Of a DNA stretch of 64,000 bases, positions 1 through 9,957 are shown piece after piece; within the stretch, counting starts at the first letter, position 1; every line of letters starts with the position of its first letter. The stretch covers positions 62,001 through 126,000 of the forward strand of contig NZ_JAVIFU010000018.1 in NCBI RefSeq assembly GCF_031157315.1. The letters are read 5' to 3'. The notes beneath the pieces were generated by a model. The model was not told the origin of the DNA and did not search any database. It saw only the letters and a list, made by a program, of their open reading frames with translations. This DNA is from Paenibacillus sp. LHD-38 (GTDB taxonomy: Bacteria > Bacillota > Bacilli > Paenibacillales > Paenibacillaceae). The translations under genes were made by a program, and so were the position numbers.

Positions 1-1
1 A

Positions 2-70
2 TCCGCGGAGGAGAAGGTCATTGCGCGTGATGTGGCGGAGCTGCTGGCCGAGAGTGTATTTGGCGAGTAA
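2..70 (+). CDS. C-terminal end of an unidentified protein (cut by window edge)
   Basis: An open frame runs in from the left edge and ends at TAA 68-70. The visible 22 residues are acidic and helix-like and end in VFGE. This is too little to assign a family. It precedes the fatty acid degradation operon by about 100 bases, so it may be an upstream member or an unrelated neighbour. Confidence 0.5.
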   Translation, partial: SAEEKVIARDVAELLAESVFGE

Positions 71-167
71 CGGGGAAAACGGGGAACGTGACGGGAAATG
101 AGCGTTTGCCGCAGAGAACGGTTTAAGCCGTTAAGCTTGTGGATGATTCAAAAAAAGGAGGCTGTAT

Positions 168-2609
168 ATGGCGATACAATCGTCGCAAAAAAATGCAGGC
201 GGCATACGCAAAGCCGCAGTGATCGGCTCCGGCGTAATGGGTGCGGGAATTGCGGCTCACCTGGCCAATGCGGGCATGCGCGTCGTGCTGCTGGACGTTG
301 TTCCGCAAAAGCTGACAGCGGAGGAGGAACGGCAAGGTTTGACGCTGGCAGATGCCAAGGTGCGAAACCGGCTTGCTGCCGCTGCGGTAGCCCGAATGAG
401 CAAAGCATCGCCGGCACAGCTCTACGATCCGAGCTGGACGTCACGAATTACGCCAGGTAACTTAGATGATCATTTGGCTGCGCTTAGTGAGGCGGACTGG
501 ATTGTTGAAGCCGTGGTCGAGCGGCTGGACATTAAACGGGAGGTATTGGCCAAAATCGAAACTGCCCGCAGCCCGGGAACCATCGTGTCGACAAACACGT
601 CGGGCTTATCCGCAGCTTCGATGGTTGAAGGGCGGAGCGAGGAGTTTCGGCAGCATTTTGGAGTGACGCATTTTTTTAACCCGCCCCGCTATATGAAGCT
701 TGTTGAAATTGTAGGCACGAAGGATACGTCGCCAGAGGTCGTGAGGCTCTTAACAGAGATTTGCGAGAAACGGCTGGGCAAAGGCGTCGTACTGGCGAAG
801 GACACGCCGAACTTCATCGCAAACCGAATCGGCACCTATGGCATGCTGATCACGCTTGAAGATACGCTGGCATACGGGCTGACGGTGGAGGAGGCAGATG
901 CCTTGACCGGCCCGGCGATGGGCAGGCCAAAGACGGCGACGCTGCGCATGCTTGATCTGGTTGGCCTGGATACGCTGCTGCATGTTGTGGACAATGTGCG
1001 CGAGCGGAGCAGCGATCCTGCGGAGCAGGCAATATTTGCAAGGCCGCCGCTGCTCGAGCAGCTCGCTGCGTCGGGACGGCTCGGCGAGAAAACGGGGGCC
1101 GGCTTTTACCGGAAGGTGAAGGGAAAAGGCGGCAGCGAAATCGAGACGCTACGGCTCGATACGCTCGAATACGGACCAAAGCGTCCAGTGAGCTCTCCCG
1201 TCATCGACGCTTCAAAGGCTGCCAAAGGTGCTGCCGGCAAGGTGAATGCGCTGCTGCGCACCGATCCTCGTGACCGCTACGCGAAATTCGCTTGGTCAAC
1301 GATCAAAAAAACCTTGCTTTACGCAGCCGCTCAGGTAGGGGTAATCGCGGATTCCATCTCGGATATCGACCGCGCGATGCGCTGGGGCTTTAACTGGGAG
1401 CTGGGTCCATTTGAGCTGTGGGATGCGATTGGGCTGCGCGATTCGGTGCAGCGCATGCAGAAGGAGGGAGATGCGATACCGGAATGGGTATCGGGATTAC
1501 TTGCCGCGGGTAACGAAAGCTTCTATAAGTCGCAGGGCAACGAACGGGTCTATGCAGCGAGCGGAGCCTATAAGCTGGAAGAAGCAGAGGCGGATTCGAT
1601 CTCGATTGCGGCGTTAAAGGCTTCTGGGAAAACCGTGTTCTCCACTCCCGGCGCGAGTCTGATCGATATCGGCGACGATGTGGCGCTGCTTGAATTTCAT
1701 TCGCAGAACAATGCCATCGGAGGCGATATTTTATCCGCCATTACGCAAAGCGCGAAGGAGGTATCGCAAAATTGGCGCGGGCTGGTGCTCGCAAACGAAG
1801 GGCGCAACTTTTGCGTCGGCGCGAATTTAATGCTGCTGCTGATGGAGGCGCAGAGCGGTGAATGGGATGAGGTTGAAGATATCATCCGCTTCTTCCAAAG
1901 CAGCATGCTGCAGTTGAAGCGGCTTGACCGGCCCGTCGTGGCGGCACCGCATCGCATGACGCTTGGCGGCGGCGTGGAGGCCTGCTTGCCTGCGGATCAA
2001 ATTATTTATTCTCCGGAAACATATTTTGGACTCGTGGAAACGGGGGTTGGCCTGATTCCTGCGGGCGGAGGCTGCAAGGAAGCTGCTGCAATGGCGGCCG
2101 AGCGGGCTTCGGCCGCTAGCAGCGGCAAGCCGGGCGGAGACCTGCAGCCGCATTTAAATTTGCTGTTCGAGACGATAGCGCTGGCCAAAGCATCATCCAG
2201 CGGCTTCGAGGTCAGCCGATTAGGGCTTATGAGGCCGCAGGACCGCGTCATTATGCGTCAGGAAGCGCGCTTCGCCGAAGCGAAGCGGGCAGTGCTTGAG
2301 CTGGACCGCGCGGGTTATCCGCCGCAGGCGGAGGGGCGCATTCGCGTCGCGGGCCGAGAAGGCAAGGCCGTGCTGAAGGTCGCGGTGCAGGCCATGCAGC
2401 TAGGCGGCCATATTAGCGAGCATGACGCGCTTATTGCCGGTAAGCTCGGTGCCGTGCTTGCAGGCGGCGATATTCAGGCAGGCGCGGAGGTAAGCGAGCA
2501 ATATTTGCTCGATTTGGAATGCGAAGCGTTCCTAAGCCTGTGCGGCGAACGCAAAACGCAGGAGCGCATGAGCCATATGCTTGCGACAGGCAAACCGCTG
2601 CGTAACTAA
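168..2609 (+). CDS. fadN: 3-hydroxyacyl-CoA dehydrogenase / enoyl-CoA hydratase, FadN type
   Basis: Two-function beta-oxidation enzyme of 813 residues. The N-terminal NAD-binding fold shows the GxGxxG loop at about residues 20-25, followed by the 3-hydroxyacyl-CoA dehydrogenase C-terminal domains, to about residue 470. The last third is a crotonase-type enoyl-CoA hydratase domain, with [10 protein letters not shown] and LGGGVEA segments that would form the oxyanion pocket. The size and dehydrogenase-first order match Bacillus FadN rather than proteobacterial FadB. ATG 168 is supported by AAAGGAGG just upstream. It is followed by thiolase and acyl-CoA dehydrogenase genes on the same strand, the fadNAE order. 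The product would hydrate enoyl-CoA and oxidise 3-hydroxyacyl-CoA in the cytoplasm. Confidence 0.93.
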   Translation: MAIQSSQKNAGGIRKAAVIGSGVMGAGIAAHLANAGMRVVLLDVVPQKLTAEEERQGLTLADAKVRNRLAAAAVARMSKASPAQLYDPSWTSRITPGNLDDHLAALSEADWIVEAVVERLDIKREVLAKIETARSPGTIVSTNTSGLSAASMVEGRSEEFRQHFGVTHFFNPPRYMKLVEIVGTKDTSPEVVRLLTEICEKRLGKGVVLAKDTPNFIANRIGTYGMLITLEDTLAYGLTVEEADALTGPAMGRPKTATLRMLDLVGLDTLLHVVDNVRERSSDPAEQAIFARPPLLEQLAASGRLGEKTGAGFYRKVKGKGGSEIETLRLDTLEYGPKRPVSSPVIDASKAAKGAAGKVNALLRTDPRDRYAKFAWSTIKKTLLYAAAQVGVIADSISDIDRAMRWGFNWELGPFELWDAIGLRDSVQRMQKEGDAIPEWVSGLLAAGNESFYKSQGNERVYAASGAYKLEEAEADSISIAALKASGKTVFSTPGASLIDIGDDVALLEFHSQNNAIGGDILSAITQSAKEVSQNWRGLVLANEGRNFCVGANLMLLLMEAQSGEWDEVEDIIRFFQSSMLQLKRLDRPVVAAPHRMTLGGGVEACLPADQIIYSPETYFGLVETGVGLIPAGGGCKEAAAMAAERASAASSGKPGGDLQPHLNLLFETIALAKASSSGFEVSRLGLMRPQDRVIMRQEARFAEAKRAVLELDRAGYPPQAEGRIRVAGREGKAVLKVAVQAMQLGGHISEHDALIAGKLGAVLAGGDIQAGAEVSEQYLLDLECEAFLSLCGERKTQERMSHMLATGKPLRN

Positions 2610-2640
2610 ACGCTATTATTATCCGAAGGAGGAGAGCGAA

Positions 2641-3855
2641 ATGTCAGCTTCATCACCGTTTGAGAGTCACGATCGCGATGCCGTTATCGTTGCTGCGGTG
2701 AGGACGGCGGTCGGCAAAGCATCGAAGGGCAGCTTGGCCGAGACGAGGGCGGAGGATCTGGGGCGGGCTGTTCTGCAAGGCGCGCTTGAACGCGTGCCGG
2801 GCTTAGCGCCAGAGCTCGTTGAGGATGTAATTATCGGCTGCGCGATGCCCGAAGGCGAACAGGGGCTCAACATGGCCCGGACCATTTCGCTTTACGCGGG
2901 GCTGCCGGTGACGACGCCGGCCGTTACGATTAACCGCTTTTGCGCATCGGGGCTGCAAGCGATCGCTTACGCTGCGGAGCGCATCCGGCTTGGGGATGCG
3001 GATATTATCGCCGCCGGCGGAGTAGAGAGCATGAGTCATGTGCCGATGACCGGATTCAAGCTGTCGCCGCATCCCGCTATTGTAGACGCACGGCCGGAAG
3101 TATATATGGGCATGGGGCATACCGCCGAGGAGGTGGCCCGCCGCTATGGCGTATCACGCGGGGAGCAGGATGCTTTCGCGGCGTCCAGTCACCGCAAGGC
3201 GGCAGCGGCGATTGAGGCAGGGCGTTTCAAAGCGGAAATCGTACCGATCACCGCAAGCCGTTCCGGCGTAAACGATGCGGGACGCCCTTGGTCGAAGGTG
3301 TTTCAATTTGATACGGATGAGGGAGTGCGGCCGGAGACCACCGTTCAAACCTTGGCGCCGCTTAAGCCTTCCTTTGCACGCGAAGGGACGGTCACGGCAG
3401 GCAATACCTCGCAAATGAGCGATGGCGCAGCGGCTGTTATCGTAATGAACCGAGCGCGGGCTGAGGAGCTGGGGCTGCGGCCGCTTGCTGCATTTCGCAG
3501 CTTCTGCGTAGCGGGTGTCGCTCCCGAGATCATGGGCATCGGTCCGATTGAAGCAGTCCCTAAGGCGCTGCGGAAAGCGGGTATCACGATAGAACAGGTA
3601 GATTTGTTTGAACTGAATGAAGCCTTCGCCGCCCAGTGCGTGCCCATTATTAGAGAGCTTGGCATCGATCCCGAACGGGTTAATGTGAACGGCGGAGCCA
3701 TCGCGCTAGGACATCCGCTTGGCTGCACGGGAACCAAGCTGACGGTGTCGCTTATTCATGAGCTGGGAAGACGAGGAGGCGGAATCGGCGTTGTCACGAT
3801 GTGCGTAGGCGGAGGAATGGGAGCAGCGGGAGTGATCGAGGTATACGGCAGCTAG
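2641..3855 (+). CDS. fadA: Acetyl-CoA acyltransferase (3-ketoacyl-CoA thiolase)
   Basis: Thiolase of 404 residues that cleaves 3-ketoacyl-CoA with CoA to release acetyl-CoA. The nucleophilic cysteine is Cys101 in NRFCASG. The C-terminal catalytic pair is His358 in GHPLGCTG and Cys388 in CVGGGMG, so all thiolase active-site residues are present. The frame is open back to 2581 inside the end of fadN, but ATG 2641 is chosen because CGAAGGAGGAG lies directly upstream and the protein then starts at the usual family position. It sits about 30 bases after fadN and is surely co-transcribed with it. A biosynthetic thiolase role is less likely in this context. Confidence 0.92.
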   Translation: MSASSPFESHDRDAVIVAAVRTAVGKASKGSLAETRAEDLGRAVLQGALERVPGLAPELVEDVIIGCAMPEGEQGLNMARTISLYAGLPVTTPAVTINRFCASGLQAIAYAAERIRLGDADIIAAGGVESMSHVPMTGFKLSPHPAIVDARPEVYMGMGHTAEEVARRYGVSRGEQDAFAASSHRKAAAAIEAGRFKAEIVPITASRSGVNDAGRPWSKVFQFDTDEGVRPETTVQTLAPLKPSFAREGTVTAGNTSQMSDGAAAVIVMNRARAEELGLRPLAAFRSFCVAGVAPEIMGIGPIEAVPKALRKAGITIEQVDLFELNEAFAAQCVPIIRELGIDPERVNVNGGAIALGHPLGCTGTKLTVSLIHELGRRGGGIGVVTMCVGGGMGAAGVIEVYGS

Positions 3856-3944
3856 TCCATGTGGATAGCTGCACGGCATTAATGGTTTATGACGGATAAA
3901 GTTAATGTTCCTAATAATCGCTTGACTGAAGGGAGACCTGCGGC

Positions 3945-5735
3945 ATGACGGAAACGATACGTTTTGGCGGTCGGTTTGTCGTGGAGGATAGTGCGCCGGA
4001 ATCGGTCGTGACGCCTGAGGATTTTACGGAAGAGCAGCGGATGATGGGAGAAGCGGCTCAGCAGTTCATGGATGCGGAAATTACGCCGCGCGATGCGGAG
4101 CTTGAAGCGCTGAACTACGATTTGACGGTAGAGCTGATGCGTAAGGCCGGTGAGCTTGGCCTGCTCGGAGCCGATGTGCCCGAGGCTTACGGCGGTCTTG
4201 GGCTGGATAAGGTAAGCACGACGCTGCTCGCGGAAACCTTGGCCCGCGCCTCGTCGTTTGCGCTATCGGTTGGCGCACATACAGGCATCGGGACGCTGCC
4301 TATCGTATTTTTCGGTACACCCGCGCAAAAGCAGGCCTACCTGCCTGCGCTTGCTACCGGGGAGCGGATTGCTGCTTACTGCTTAACCGAGCCAGCCTCC
4401 GGCTCCGATGCTTTAGGGGCGAAGACCACAGCCAGATTGTCGCCGAACGGGAAGCATTATGTACTTAACGGCTCGAAATTGTATATTACAAACGCTGGTT
4501 TTGCGGATGTGTTTATCGTATACGCAAAGGTAGACGGAGAATATTTTACTGCTTTTATCGTCGAGAAGGGGATGCCGGGGTTCAGTATCGGACCGGAAGA
4601 GCATAAGATGGGCATCAAGGGTTCTTCAACACGCCCTTTGTTTTTTGAAGATGTAGCGGTGCCGGTTGAAAACGTGCTTGGGGAGGTCGGGAAAGGGCAT
4701 CAGATTGCCTTTAATATTTTGAACATTGGTCGCTTCAAGCTTGGTGCTGCCTGCCTCGGTTCATCCAAGGAGACGATTGAGCTCGCTTCGTCCTACGCGA
4801 ACACGCGAAAACAGTTTGGGCGGGCGATTTCCTCGTATCCGCTCATTGGCGCCAAGCTTGCCGATATGAACATTCGCACGTACGTGCTGGAGAGCATGGT
4901 TTATCGGACTGCCGGCTGGATCGATGCGATGCTGCGGTCAACGGAAGCCGCAGACGGAACAGCCGGAGATGGCGTGACAATGGCGAAGGCGATTGGAGAG
5001 TATGCCATAGAATGCTCGATTATTAAGGTTTTTGCATCCGAAGCCCTGGATTTTGTGGCGGATGAAGGGGTGCAGATTCACGGCGGTTATGGCTACATCC
5101 GCGATTATAAGGTGGAGAGAATATATCGGGATTCGCGGATTAACCGGATTTTTGAAGGAACGAATGAAATTAACCGGATGCTCATTCCGGGCACGCTGAT
5201 GAAAAAAGCGTTAAAGGGAGAGCTGCCGCTGCTGCGCAAGGTGCGCTCGCTGCAAGCGGAGCTGGTGCAGCCGATGCCGATTCCGCCGCTCGAAAAGCCG
5301 CTAAGCAAGGAAGCGTTCCGCGTTGCGCAAGCGAAGAAAACCTTTCTTGCCATCGGCGGGCTTGCTGTTCAGAAGCTGGGATTGCGGCTCGAACAGGAAC
5401 AGGAGGTGCTGTGCTCGCTTGCCGATCTCATGATTAATATTTTTGCAATGGAAAGCGCGCTGCTGCGCTCGCAAAAAATATGCAAGGCCAGCGGCGGCGT
5501 CAACTCGGATAAGACGGAAAATGTGATTGCGATGACTACGGTGTTCGTGCAAGAGACGATGGAGCGGATCGACTCGCTGGCGAAGCTTGCGCTCACCGCA
5601 CTGGAGCAGGGAGACGGGCTGCAAATGCAGCTCTCCATTCTGAAGAAGCTGATGCGCGCGCCGCTATCGGATACGGTTGCTTTGAAGCGGTCCATTGCCG
5701 CTCGTGTCATTCGCAATGAGCATTATGTCGTGTGA
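3945..5735 (+). CDS. fadE: Acyl-CoA dehydrogenase, FadE type
   Basis: FAD-dependent enzyme of 596 residues for the first beta-oxidation step. It has the full acyl-CoA dehydrogenase core: N-terminal helical domain, the beta domain with YCLTEPASGSDA at about residue 148, and the C-terminal helical domain with QIHGGYGYIRDY and the glutamate-containing FEGTNEINR segment. About 190 further residues follow the core, as in the long Bacillus FadE group. A GGGAG ribosome site precedes ATG 3945. The 90-base gap after fadA shows no clear terminator, so it is probably in the same operon. Confidence 0.92.
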   Translation: MTETIRFGGRFVVEDSAPESVVTPEDFTEEQRMMGEAAQQFMDAEITPRDAELEALNYDLTVELMRKAGELGLLGADVPEAYGGLGLDKVSTTLLAETLARASSFALSVGAHTGIGTLPIVFFGTPAQKQAYLPALATGERIAAYCLTEPASGSDALGAKTTARLSPNGKHYVLNGSKLYITNAGFADVFIVYAKVDGEYFTAFIVEKGMPGFSIGPEEHKMGIKGSSTRPLFFEDVAVPVENVLGEVGKGHQIAFNILNIGRFKLGAACLGSSKETIELASSYANTRKQFGRAISSYPLIGAKLADMNIRTYVLESMVYRTAGWIDAMLRSTEAADGTAGDGVTMAKAIGEYAIECSIIKVFASEALDFVADEGVQIHGGYGYIRDYKVERIYRDSRINRIFEGTNEINRMLIPGTLMKKALKGELPLLRKVRSLQAELVQPMPIPPLEKPLSKEAFRVAQAKKTFLAIGGLAVQKLGLRLEQEQEVLCSLADLMINIFAMESALLRSQKICKASGGVNSDKTENVIAMTTVFVQETMERIDSLAKLALTALEQGDGLQMQLSILKKLMRAPLSDTVALKRSIAARVIRNEHYVV

Positions 5736-5750
5736 AGGGGGAGAGCATGA

Positions 5751-7532
5751 ATGGAACCGCTCAGACCGGAAGACCCATCTTTACAAGGGCAGCCCTCCGG
5801 CGAAGCCGAAGAGCTCGCACGCCCATGGCTTCGTCATTATCCGAAGGAGGTTTCTCCTTCGCAGAGCTATCCCGATCAGAGCATCGTCCAATTCCTAATC
5901 AACGCCGCCTTGAATCATCCGAACCATCCTGCCGTACATTTTCTTGGCAAAATAGTAACCTACCGCGAGCTGTATGAATCTGCCAAACGCCTGGCCTCCG
6001 GTCTCCTTTCCCTCGGCATTGCCAAAGGAGACCGCGTGGCAATCATGCTGCCGAATTGTCCTCAGACCGTCATCGCTTATTACGGCGTGCTGTTTGCAGG
6101 CGGTGTCGTGGTACAGACGAACCCGCTGTACGTGGAGCGCGAGCTGGAGCTTCAGCTCACGGATAGCGGAGCCGTCGCGATTATAACCGTTGATCTGCTT
6201 TATCCGCGCCTAGCACGTGTACGGGGCGAACGGCCGGAGACAGGTCCTCTGCCGCAGCTGCGCCATGCAATCGTCACGTCGATTAAGGATGGTCTTCCGT
6301 TTCCGAAGAGTCTGCTTTATCCGCTTAAGCAGCGAAAAGAAGGCTTCCGCGCAGAGGTTCCTTACGGAAGCATTGGCGTTATCGCCTATAAGAAACTGCT
6401 GGCAGGGAAGAGCTTGGCTGACCGGCTGCCCGAGCCTGCTAAGGGGGCTGATCTTGCAGCGCTTCAATATACCGGGGGCACGACCGGGACGCCTAAAGGC
6501 GTCATGCTGACCCATCGCAATCTGGTTGCCAATACGATGCAAACCTCGGCTTGGTGCTATAAGGCGGAGGATGCGAAGGAGCGGTTTCTTGCGGCGCTGC
6601 CTCTGTTTCATGTGTTTGGATTAACGGTATTAATGAATATGTCGGTGCTTCGGTCAGGCACGCTTATTTTATTGCCGCGGTTCGAGGTTGAAATGGTGCT
6701 GCAGACGATCAGCCAACAGAAGCCTACCATTTTTCCAGGCGCGCCTACGATGTATGTGGCACTTATCCATCATAAGTCGGCTGCGAAAACAGACCTTTCC
6801 TCTATTAACGTATGTATAAGCGGATCGGCCGCTTTGCCGCTCGAGGTGCAGGAGAAGTTCGAGGCATTAACGGGAGGCCGGCTCATCGAAGGCTACGGCT
6901 TGTCGGAGGCATCGCCGGTCACGCATGCTAATCCAATATGGGGGATGCGTAAAATCGGTACAATCGGCGTACCTTTTCCCGATACGGAAGCAGCAGTGAT
7001 CGACCCGGAAACAGGGGCGCGATTGCCTGTTGGCGAGCTTGGAGAGCTCATCGTGCGCGGACCGCAGGTCATGAAGGGCTACTGGAACAAACCGGCAGAA
7101 ACCGATCAGGTGCTGCGTGACGGCTGGCTGTATACAGGCGATCTTGCGACGATGGATAAGGACGGATATTTTACGATCATGGATCGGATTAAGGATGTCA
7201 TTATCGCTGGCGGGTTTAATATTTATCCACGAGAGGTGGAAGAGGTGCTGTTCGAACATCCGGCCGTTAGAGAAGCGGCTGTCATCGGTGTGAAGGATGA
7301 ATACAGGGGGGAATCGGTAAAAGCGTATATCGTATTCAAGGAAGGCTGGCACGTATCGCGAAGCCAGCTTGACCGTTGGTGCCGAGAACGATTAGCAGCT
7401 TACAAGGTGCCGCATCACTATTCCTTTAGGGAAACGCTTCCAAAAACGATTATTGGCAAAGTGCTTCGTCGCAAGCTTCAGGAGGAAGAGGCGGAGGAGC
7501 AGAAGAAGGCCAAGGAGGTTAAGGGAGAGTGA
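5751..7532 (+). CDS. Long-chain fatty acid--CoA ligase
   Basis: AMP-forming acyl-CoA synthetase of 593 residues that activates fatty acids before beta-oxidation. The P-loop-like TGGTTGTPKG motif lies near residue 240, EGYGLSEASP in the middle, and the YTGDLATMD hinge followed by GFNIYPREVEE near the C-terminus. The final region holds the catalytic lysine in TIIGKVLRRKL. ATG 5751 follows GGGGGAGAG by six bases. A different-frame ATG at 5747 gives only a short shadow. It lies 15 bases after fadE and overlaps the next gene by four bases. Equivalent to lcfA or fadD; the exact orthologue cannot be fixed here. Confidence 0.9.
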   Translation: MEPLRPEDPSLQGQPSGEAEELARPWLRHYPKEVSPSQSYPDQSIVQFLINAALNHPNHPAVHFLGKIVTYRELYESAKRLASGLLSLGIAKGDRVAIMLPNCPQTVIAYYGVLFAGGVVVQTNPLYVERELELQLTDSGAVAIITVDLLYPRLARVRGERPETGPLPQLRHAIVTSIKDGLPFPKSLLYPLKQRKEGFRAEVPYGSIGVIAYKKLLAGKSLADRLPEPAKGADLAALQYTGGTTGTPKGVMLTHRNLVANTMQTSAWCYKAEDAKERFLAALPLFHVFGLTVLMNMSVLRSGTLILLPRFEVEMVLQTISQQKPTIFPGAPTMYVALIHHKSAAKTDLSSINVCISGSAALPLEVQEKFEALTGGRLIEGYGLSEASPVTHANPIWGMRKIGTIGVPFPDTEAAVIDPETGARLPVGELGELIVRGPQVMKGYWNKPAETDQVLRDGWLYTGDLATMDKDGYFTIMDRIKDVIIAGGFNIYPREVEEVLFEHPAVREAAVIGVKDEYRGESVKAYIVFKEGWHVSRSQLDRWCRERLAAYKVPHHYSFRETLPKTIIGKVLRRKLQEEEAEEQKKAKEVKGE

Positions 7533-7966
7533 ACGGCATGGATGAGGATTGGTTTGTGCAGCAGGCTGATCAGGCAGGTCACCTGACAAGGCTTGCCGAG
7601 CGTGCGCAAGCAACGTTTTGGGGCGTGCTCGGCTGCGAGGTGGTGCAGGCAAATGCAAGCAAAGCGACGATTTGCCTCGATGCTTCGGAGCGGCACCGTA
7701 ATCTGCTCGGCATCGTTCACGGCGGCGTGCTGATGTCGCTTCTCGATAATGCAATGGGACTCGTTGTCATGCTGGCTGTACCGGATGAGCGTGCGGTAAC
7801 TGCGAATCTTAATACGCAGTTTCTCGCCAGCAGCAAGGGAGGCGTGCTGCTTTGCGAGGCGGAGCTGGTGCATCGCACGGATCGAACGCTGACGCTGGAG
7901 GCAAGGGTCAAGGATGACAGCGGCAAGCTGTTGGGTATCGGAATCGGCGCTTACCGCATTATTTAG
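7529..7966 (+). CDS. PaaI-like hotdog thioesterase
   Basis: Protein of 145 residues (142 if the ATG at 7538 is used) with the hotdog acyl-CoA thioesterase signature NLLGIVHGGVLMSLLDNAMG. It would hydrolyse acyl-CoA esters, perhaps dead-end intermediates of this operon. GTG 7529 overlaps the stop of the ligase gene as GTGA, suggesting translational coupling. ATG 7538 is the alternative, with AAGGGAGA upstream. It is the last gene of the fatty acid operon. Confidence 0.82.
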   Translation: MNGMDEDWFVQQADQAGHLTRLAERAQATFWGVLGCEVVQANASKATICLDASERHRNLLGIVHGGVLMSLLDNAMGLVVMLAVPDERAVTANLNTQFLASSKGGVLLCEAELVHRTDRTLTLEARVKDDSGKLLGIGIGAYRII

Positions 7967-7983
7967 GCAGACTCATGCTCAAG

Positions 7984-8012
7984 TTGCTTGCCTGCTTCTG
8001 ATTCGTTATAAT
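7984..8012 (+). promoter_or_regulatory. Sigma-A-type promoter before the small membrane protein
   Basis: A -35 like TTGCTT (7984-7989) is followed after exactly 17 bases by a perfect TATAAT (8007-8012). The next gene on this strand starts at 8111. Confidence 0.5.
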
Positions 8013-8110
8013 GATAATACCTAATATATGGAAAGTTTATTGCTTTTCGAAAGGATTAATAATTAACGGTTTTATACCGATAAATGTAGTAAGGGAAAGG
8101 AGGCGAGGAC

Positions 8111-8332
8111 ATGGTTCAAGGCTGGGTGACGAATTTGGTGTTAGGGTTCGGTATAGTGGTCGCTATCATTGGCGTCATCGCATATTTAAGAATGTTTCGT
8201 AAAGACAGGCTCTCTTCAACTTCTCACCAACCAGACGATGTCTCGCCTCCAAACGTATTTATTGCAGCAAAACCAATGGATGGCGGGCACAATAAGGATG
8301 TTAAATCCGAACAAGCCCCGCCGCGAGATTAG
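8111..8332 (+). CDS. Small single-pass membrane protein, unknown function
   Basis: A 73-residue protein. Residues about 7-27 form one hydrophobic helix (LVLGFGIVVAIIGVIAYL), followed by a basic RMFRKDR stop and a polar, proline-rich tail. The topology would be N-out with a cytoplasmic tail. AAAGGAGG stands before ATG 8111, and a promoter-like pair lies upstream. I recognise no family, and the neighbours give no clear role. Confidence 0.65.
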   Translation: MVQGWVTNLVLGFGIVVAIIGVIAYLRMFRKDRLSSTSHQPDDVSPPNVFIAAKPMDGGHNKDVKSEQAPPRD

Positions 8333-8363
8333 TAAATGTTAACTTTCCTATTCGAAATCAAAA

Positions 8364-8372
8364 TGTTATAAT
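8364..8372 (+). promoter_or_regulatory. Extended -10 promoter
   Basis: TGTTATAAT is an extended -10 element. No convincing -35 is seen. The transcript would have a leader of about 140 bases before the ORF at 8514. Confidence 0.35.
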
Positions 8373-8513
8373 AGTAAGAAAAATGTGAACATTGTGACTC
8401 TTTGGCCATGGAGTTGCCTGTACCAAATGGGGGTTCTTGCGGAGTAATCGCCGCATGCGGTCTCGTATTATGCTGTTTAGGACGACCATCCAACGTAAAA
8501 GGGAGGAGATTTC

Positions 8514-8702
8514 ATGGCGAAACACAGCCAGAATGAAGTCAAGGAAAGCCTGAAGGAACTCACGAGAATTTTTCAACCCAAGGACCCACGTAAATTTGTT
8601 AAAGAGTATATTCGTAAGTACCGGATTACCGGGGGCTACGAGGATGAATTGACGACATTGGTGGAAAATGAGTTAGGCAGAATCAACTCCTCGGTCAGTT
8701 AG
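8514..8702 (+). CDS. Small conserved-looking protein, unknown function
   Basis: A 62-residue soluble protein, highly charged and likely helical, with KEYIRKYRITGGYEDEL in the centre. GGGAGGAG lies before ATG 8514. No motif is recognised. It may be a small regulatory or stress protein, but nothing here proves that. Confidence 0.6.
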   Translation: MAKHSQNEVKESLKELTRIFQPKDPRKFVKEYIRKYRITGGYEDELTTLVENELGRINSSVS

Positions 8703-8789
8703 CAGAATATGTAGAATACGACTTTGTAAACTGTCACTCGGCAGGATGCAAAGTCTTTTTGTTTTTCACCAACCGCCAACCACCAAGTA

Positions 8790-9220
8790 CAAGCACAAGC
8801 ACCGAGCACCGAGCACCGAGCACCGAGCACCGAGCACCGAGCACCGAGCACCGAGCACCAAGCACCAAGCACCAGCACCAGCACCATCACAAGCACAAGC
8901 ACAAGCACAAGCACAAAGCACAAAGCACAAAGCACAAACAGCAAGCCCAAGCCCAAGCCCAAGCCCAAACCCAAACCCAAGCCCAAGCCCAAGCCCAAGC
9001 ACCAAGCCCAAGCCCAAGCACCAAGCCCAAGCACCAAGCACCAAGCACCAGCACTAGCACCAAGCACCAAGCACAACCACTGAGCACCAAGCACCAACCG
9101 CCAACCACCGATCACCAAGCCCAAGCACCAAGCCCAAGCACCAAGCACTAGCACCAAGCACCAGCACCAAGCACCAGCACCAGCACCAGCACCAGCACCA
9201 GCACCAGCACCAAGCACCAA
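8790..9220. repeat. Compound minisatellite of A/C/G-rich short units
   Basis: About 430 bases built almost only from short degenerate units: GAGCACC seven-mers first, then AAGCACA, then AAGCCC six-mers, then AAGCACCAGCACC forms. Thymine is nearly absent from the plus strand. Several overlapping ORFs on both strands exist only because the repeat lacks stops; none has a ribosome site or normal composition. It lies between the 62-residue gene and the methionine aminopeptidase gene. Confidence 0.9.
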
Positions 9221-9365
9221 TCACTAATCACTAATCAACCAACCAACCGCATACCTAAAACACATTCCATTAGTTATCTTGTAAATTAGCGGGATACAGG
9301 TCATTTTTCTGCGATCAATTAATCAATTAAATTATTAGTCCTCACCTCGAACGAAAGGTCAGAGG

Positions 9366-9565
9366 CTACAATGTAGTTTTTACAATGTAGTGCTGCTTAA
9401 AGATGAGTTTACTCAGCTACAGTGTAGTTTCTGCAATGGTAATCCGCAGCATCGACGATATAATGGCAATCGTCTGCTAAATTGCTTAATGGGATTGTAT
9501 TTTCTACACTGTAGCTCTGATCCACGCCGAAAATTCTTAATTACGTTGTAGTTTCTGCAGCGTAG
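9366..9565. repeat. Cluster of CTACANTGTAG palindromic repeats
   Basis: Four copies of an imperfect palindromic motif, CTACANTGTAG, usually joined to TTTNTRCAAYGTAG, occur at 9366-9390, 9417-9437, 9504-9514 and 9542-9565. The same motif recurs at 27200-27389. The rest of the 9221-9860 gap shows no gene. Confidence 0.7.
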
Positions 9566-9868
9566 CGTGTCACATCAGGCAGTAATAAAGATAAAATAGC
9601 AAAGGGCCAATTGGTGGAATTAGCCTCGGTGTCCCCTATACAGCTCTTTAGTTTTGTTACTAATTCTTGTCCCACATGGACGTTATCCCTCTGTTTTATT
9701 AGATAAAACCCTTAGAAGGGTACCACACGCTATTACGCATCATTCCCGCTGCTTCCTCTCAGTCATTTATCTATAAATTCGCCATATCTGATCGGAATGT
9801 GTCTCCTTTTTCGCGAATAAGTTATACATAGACAAATCTACTCGTTAGTGTAGGTATATTTTTGTTGG

Positions 9869-9939
9869 CGAAGTGGATTTTGCTTCCGCAAAACCTAAGT
9901 CAATGCTTACGAAGTGGATTTTTGCTACCGCAAAACCTT
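9869..9939. repeat. Direct repeat of about 30 bases upstream of map
   Basis: Two near-identical copies (9869-9897 and 9910-9939) share CGAAGTGGATTTTGC, two or three bases, then CCGCAAAACCT. Each can fold as a short hairpin because GGATTTTGC pairs with GCAAAACC. The second copy ends right at the ribosome site of map. Confidence 0.8.
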
Positions 9940-9957
9940 AAGGAGGTTAGTACACAC

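Noticed and set aside
8699-9220. Long ORFs on both strands through the minisatellite (Gly/Leu/Trp-rich and Ser/Thr/His/Gln-rich proteins)
   Set aside because: They exist only because the repeat lacks stops; there is no ribosome site and the residue use is set by the repeat unit.
9862-9957. N-terminal extension of methionine aminopeptidase from TTG
   Set aside because: The extra 32 residues are encoded by the direct repeat, and ATG 9958 has a strong ribosome site.
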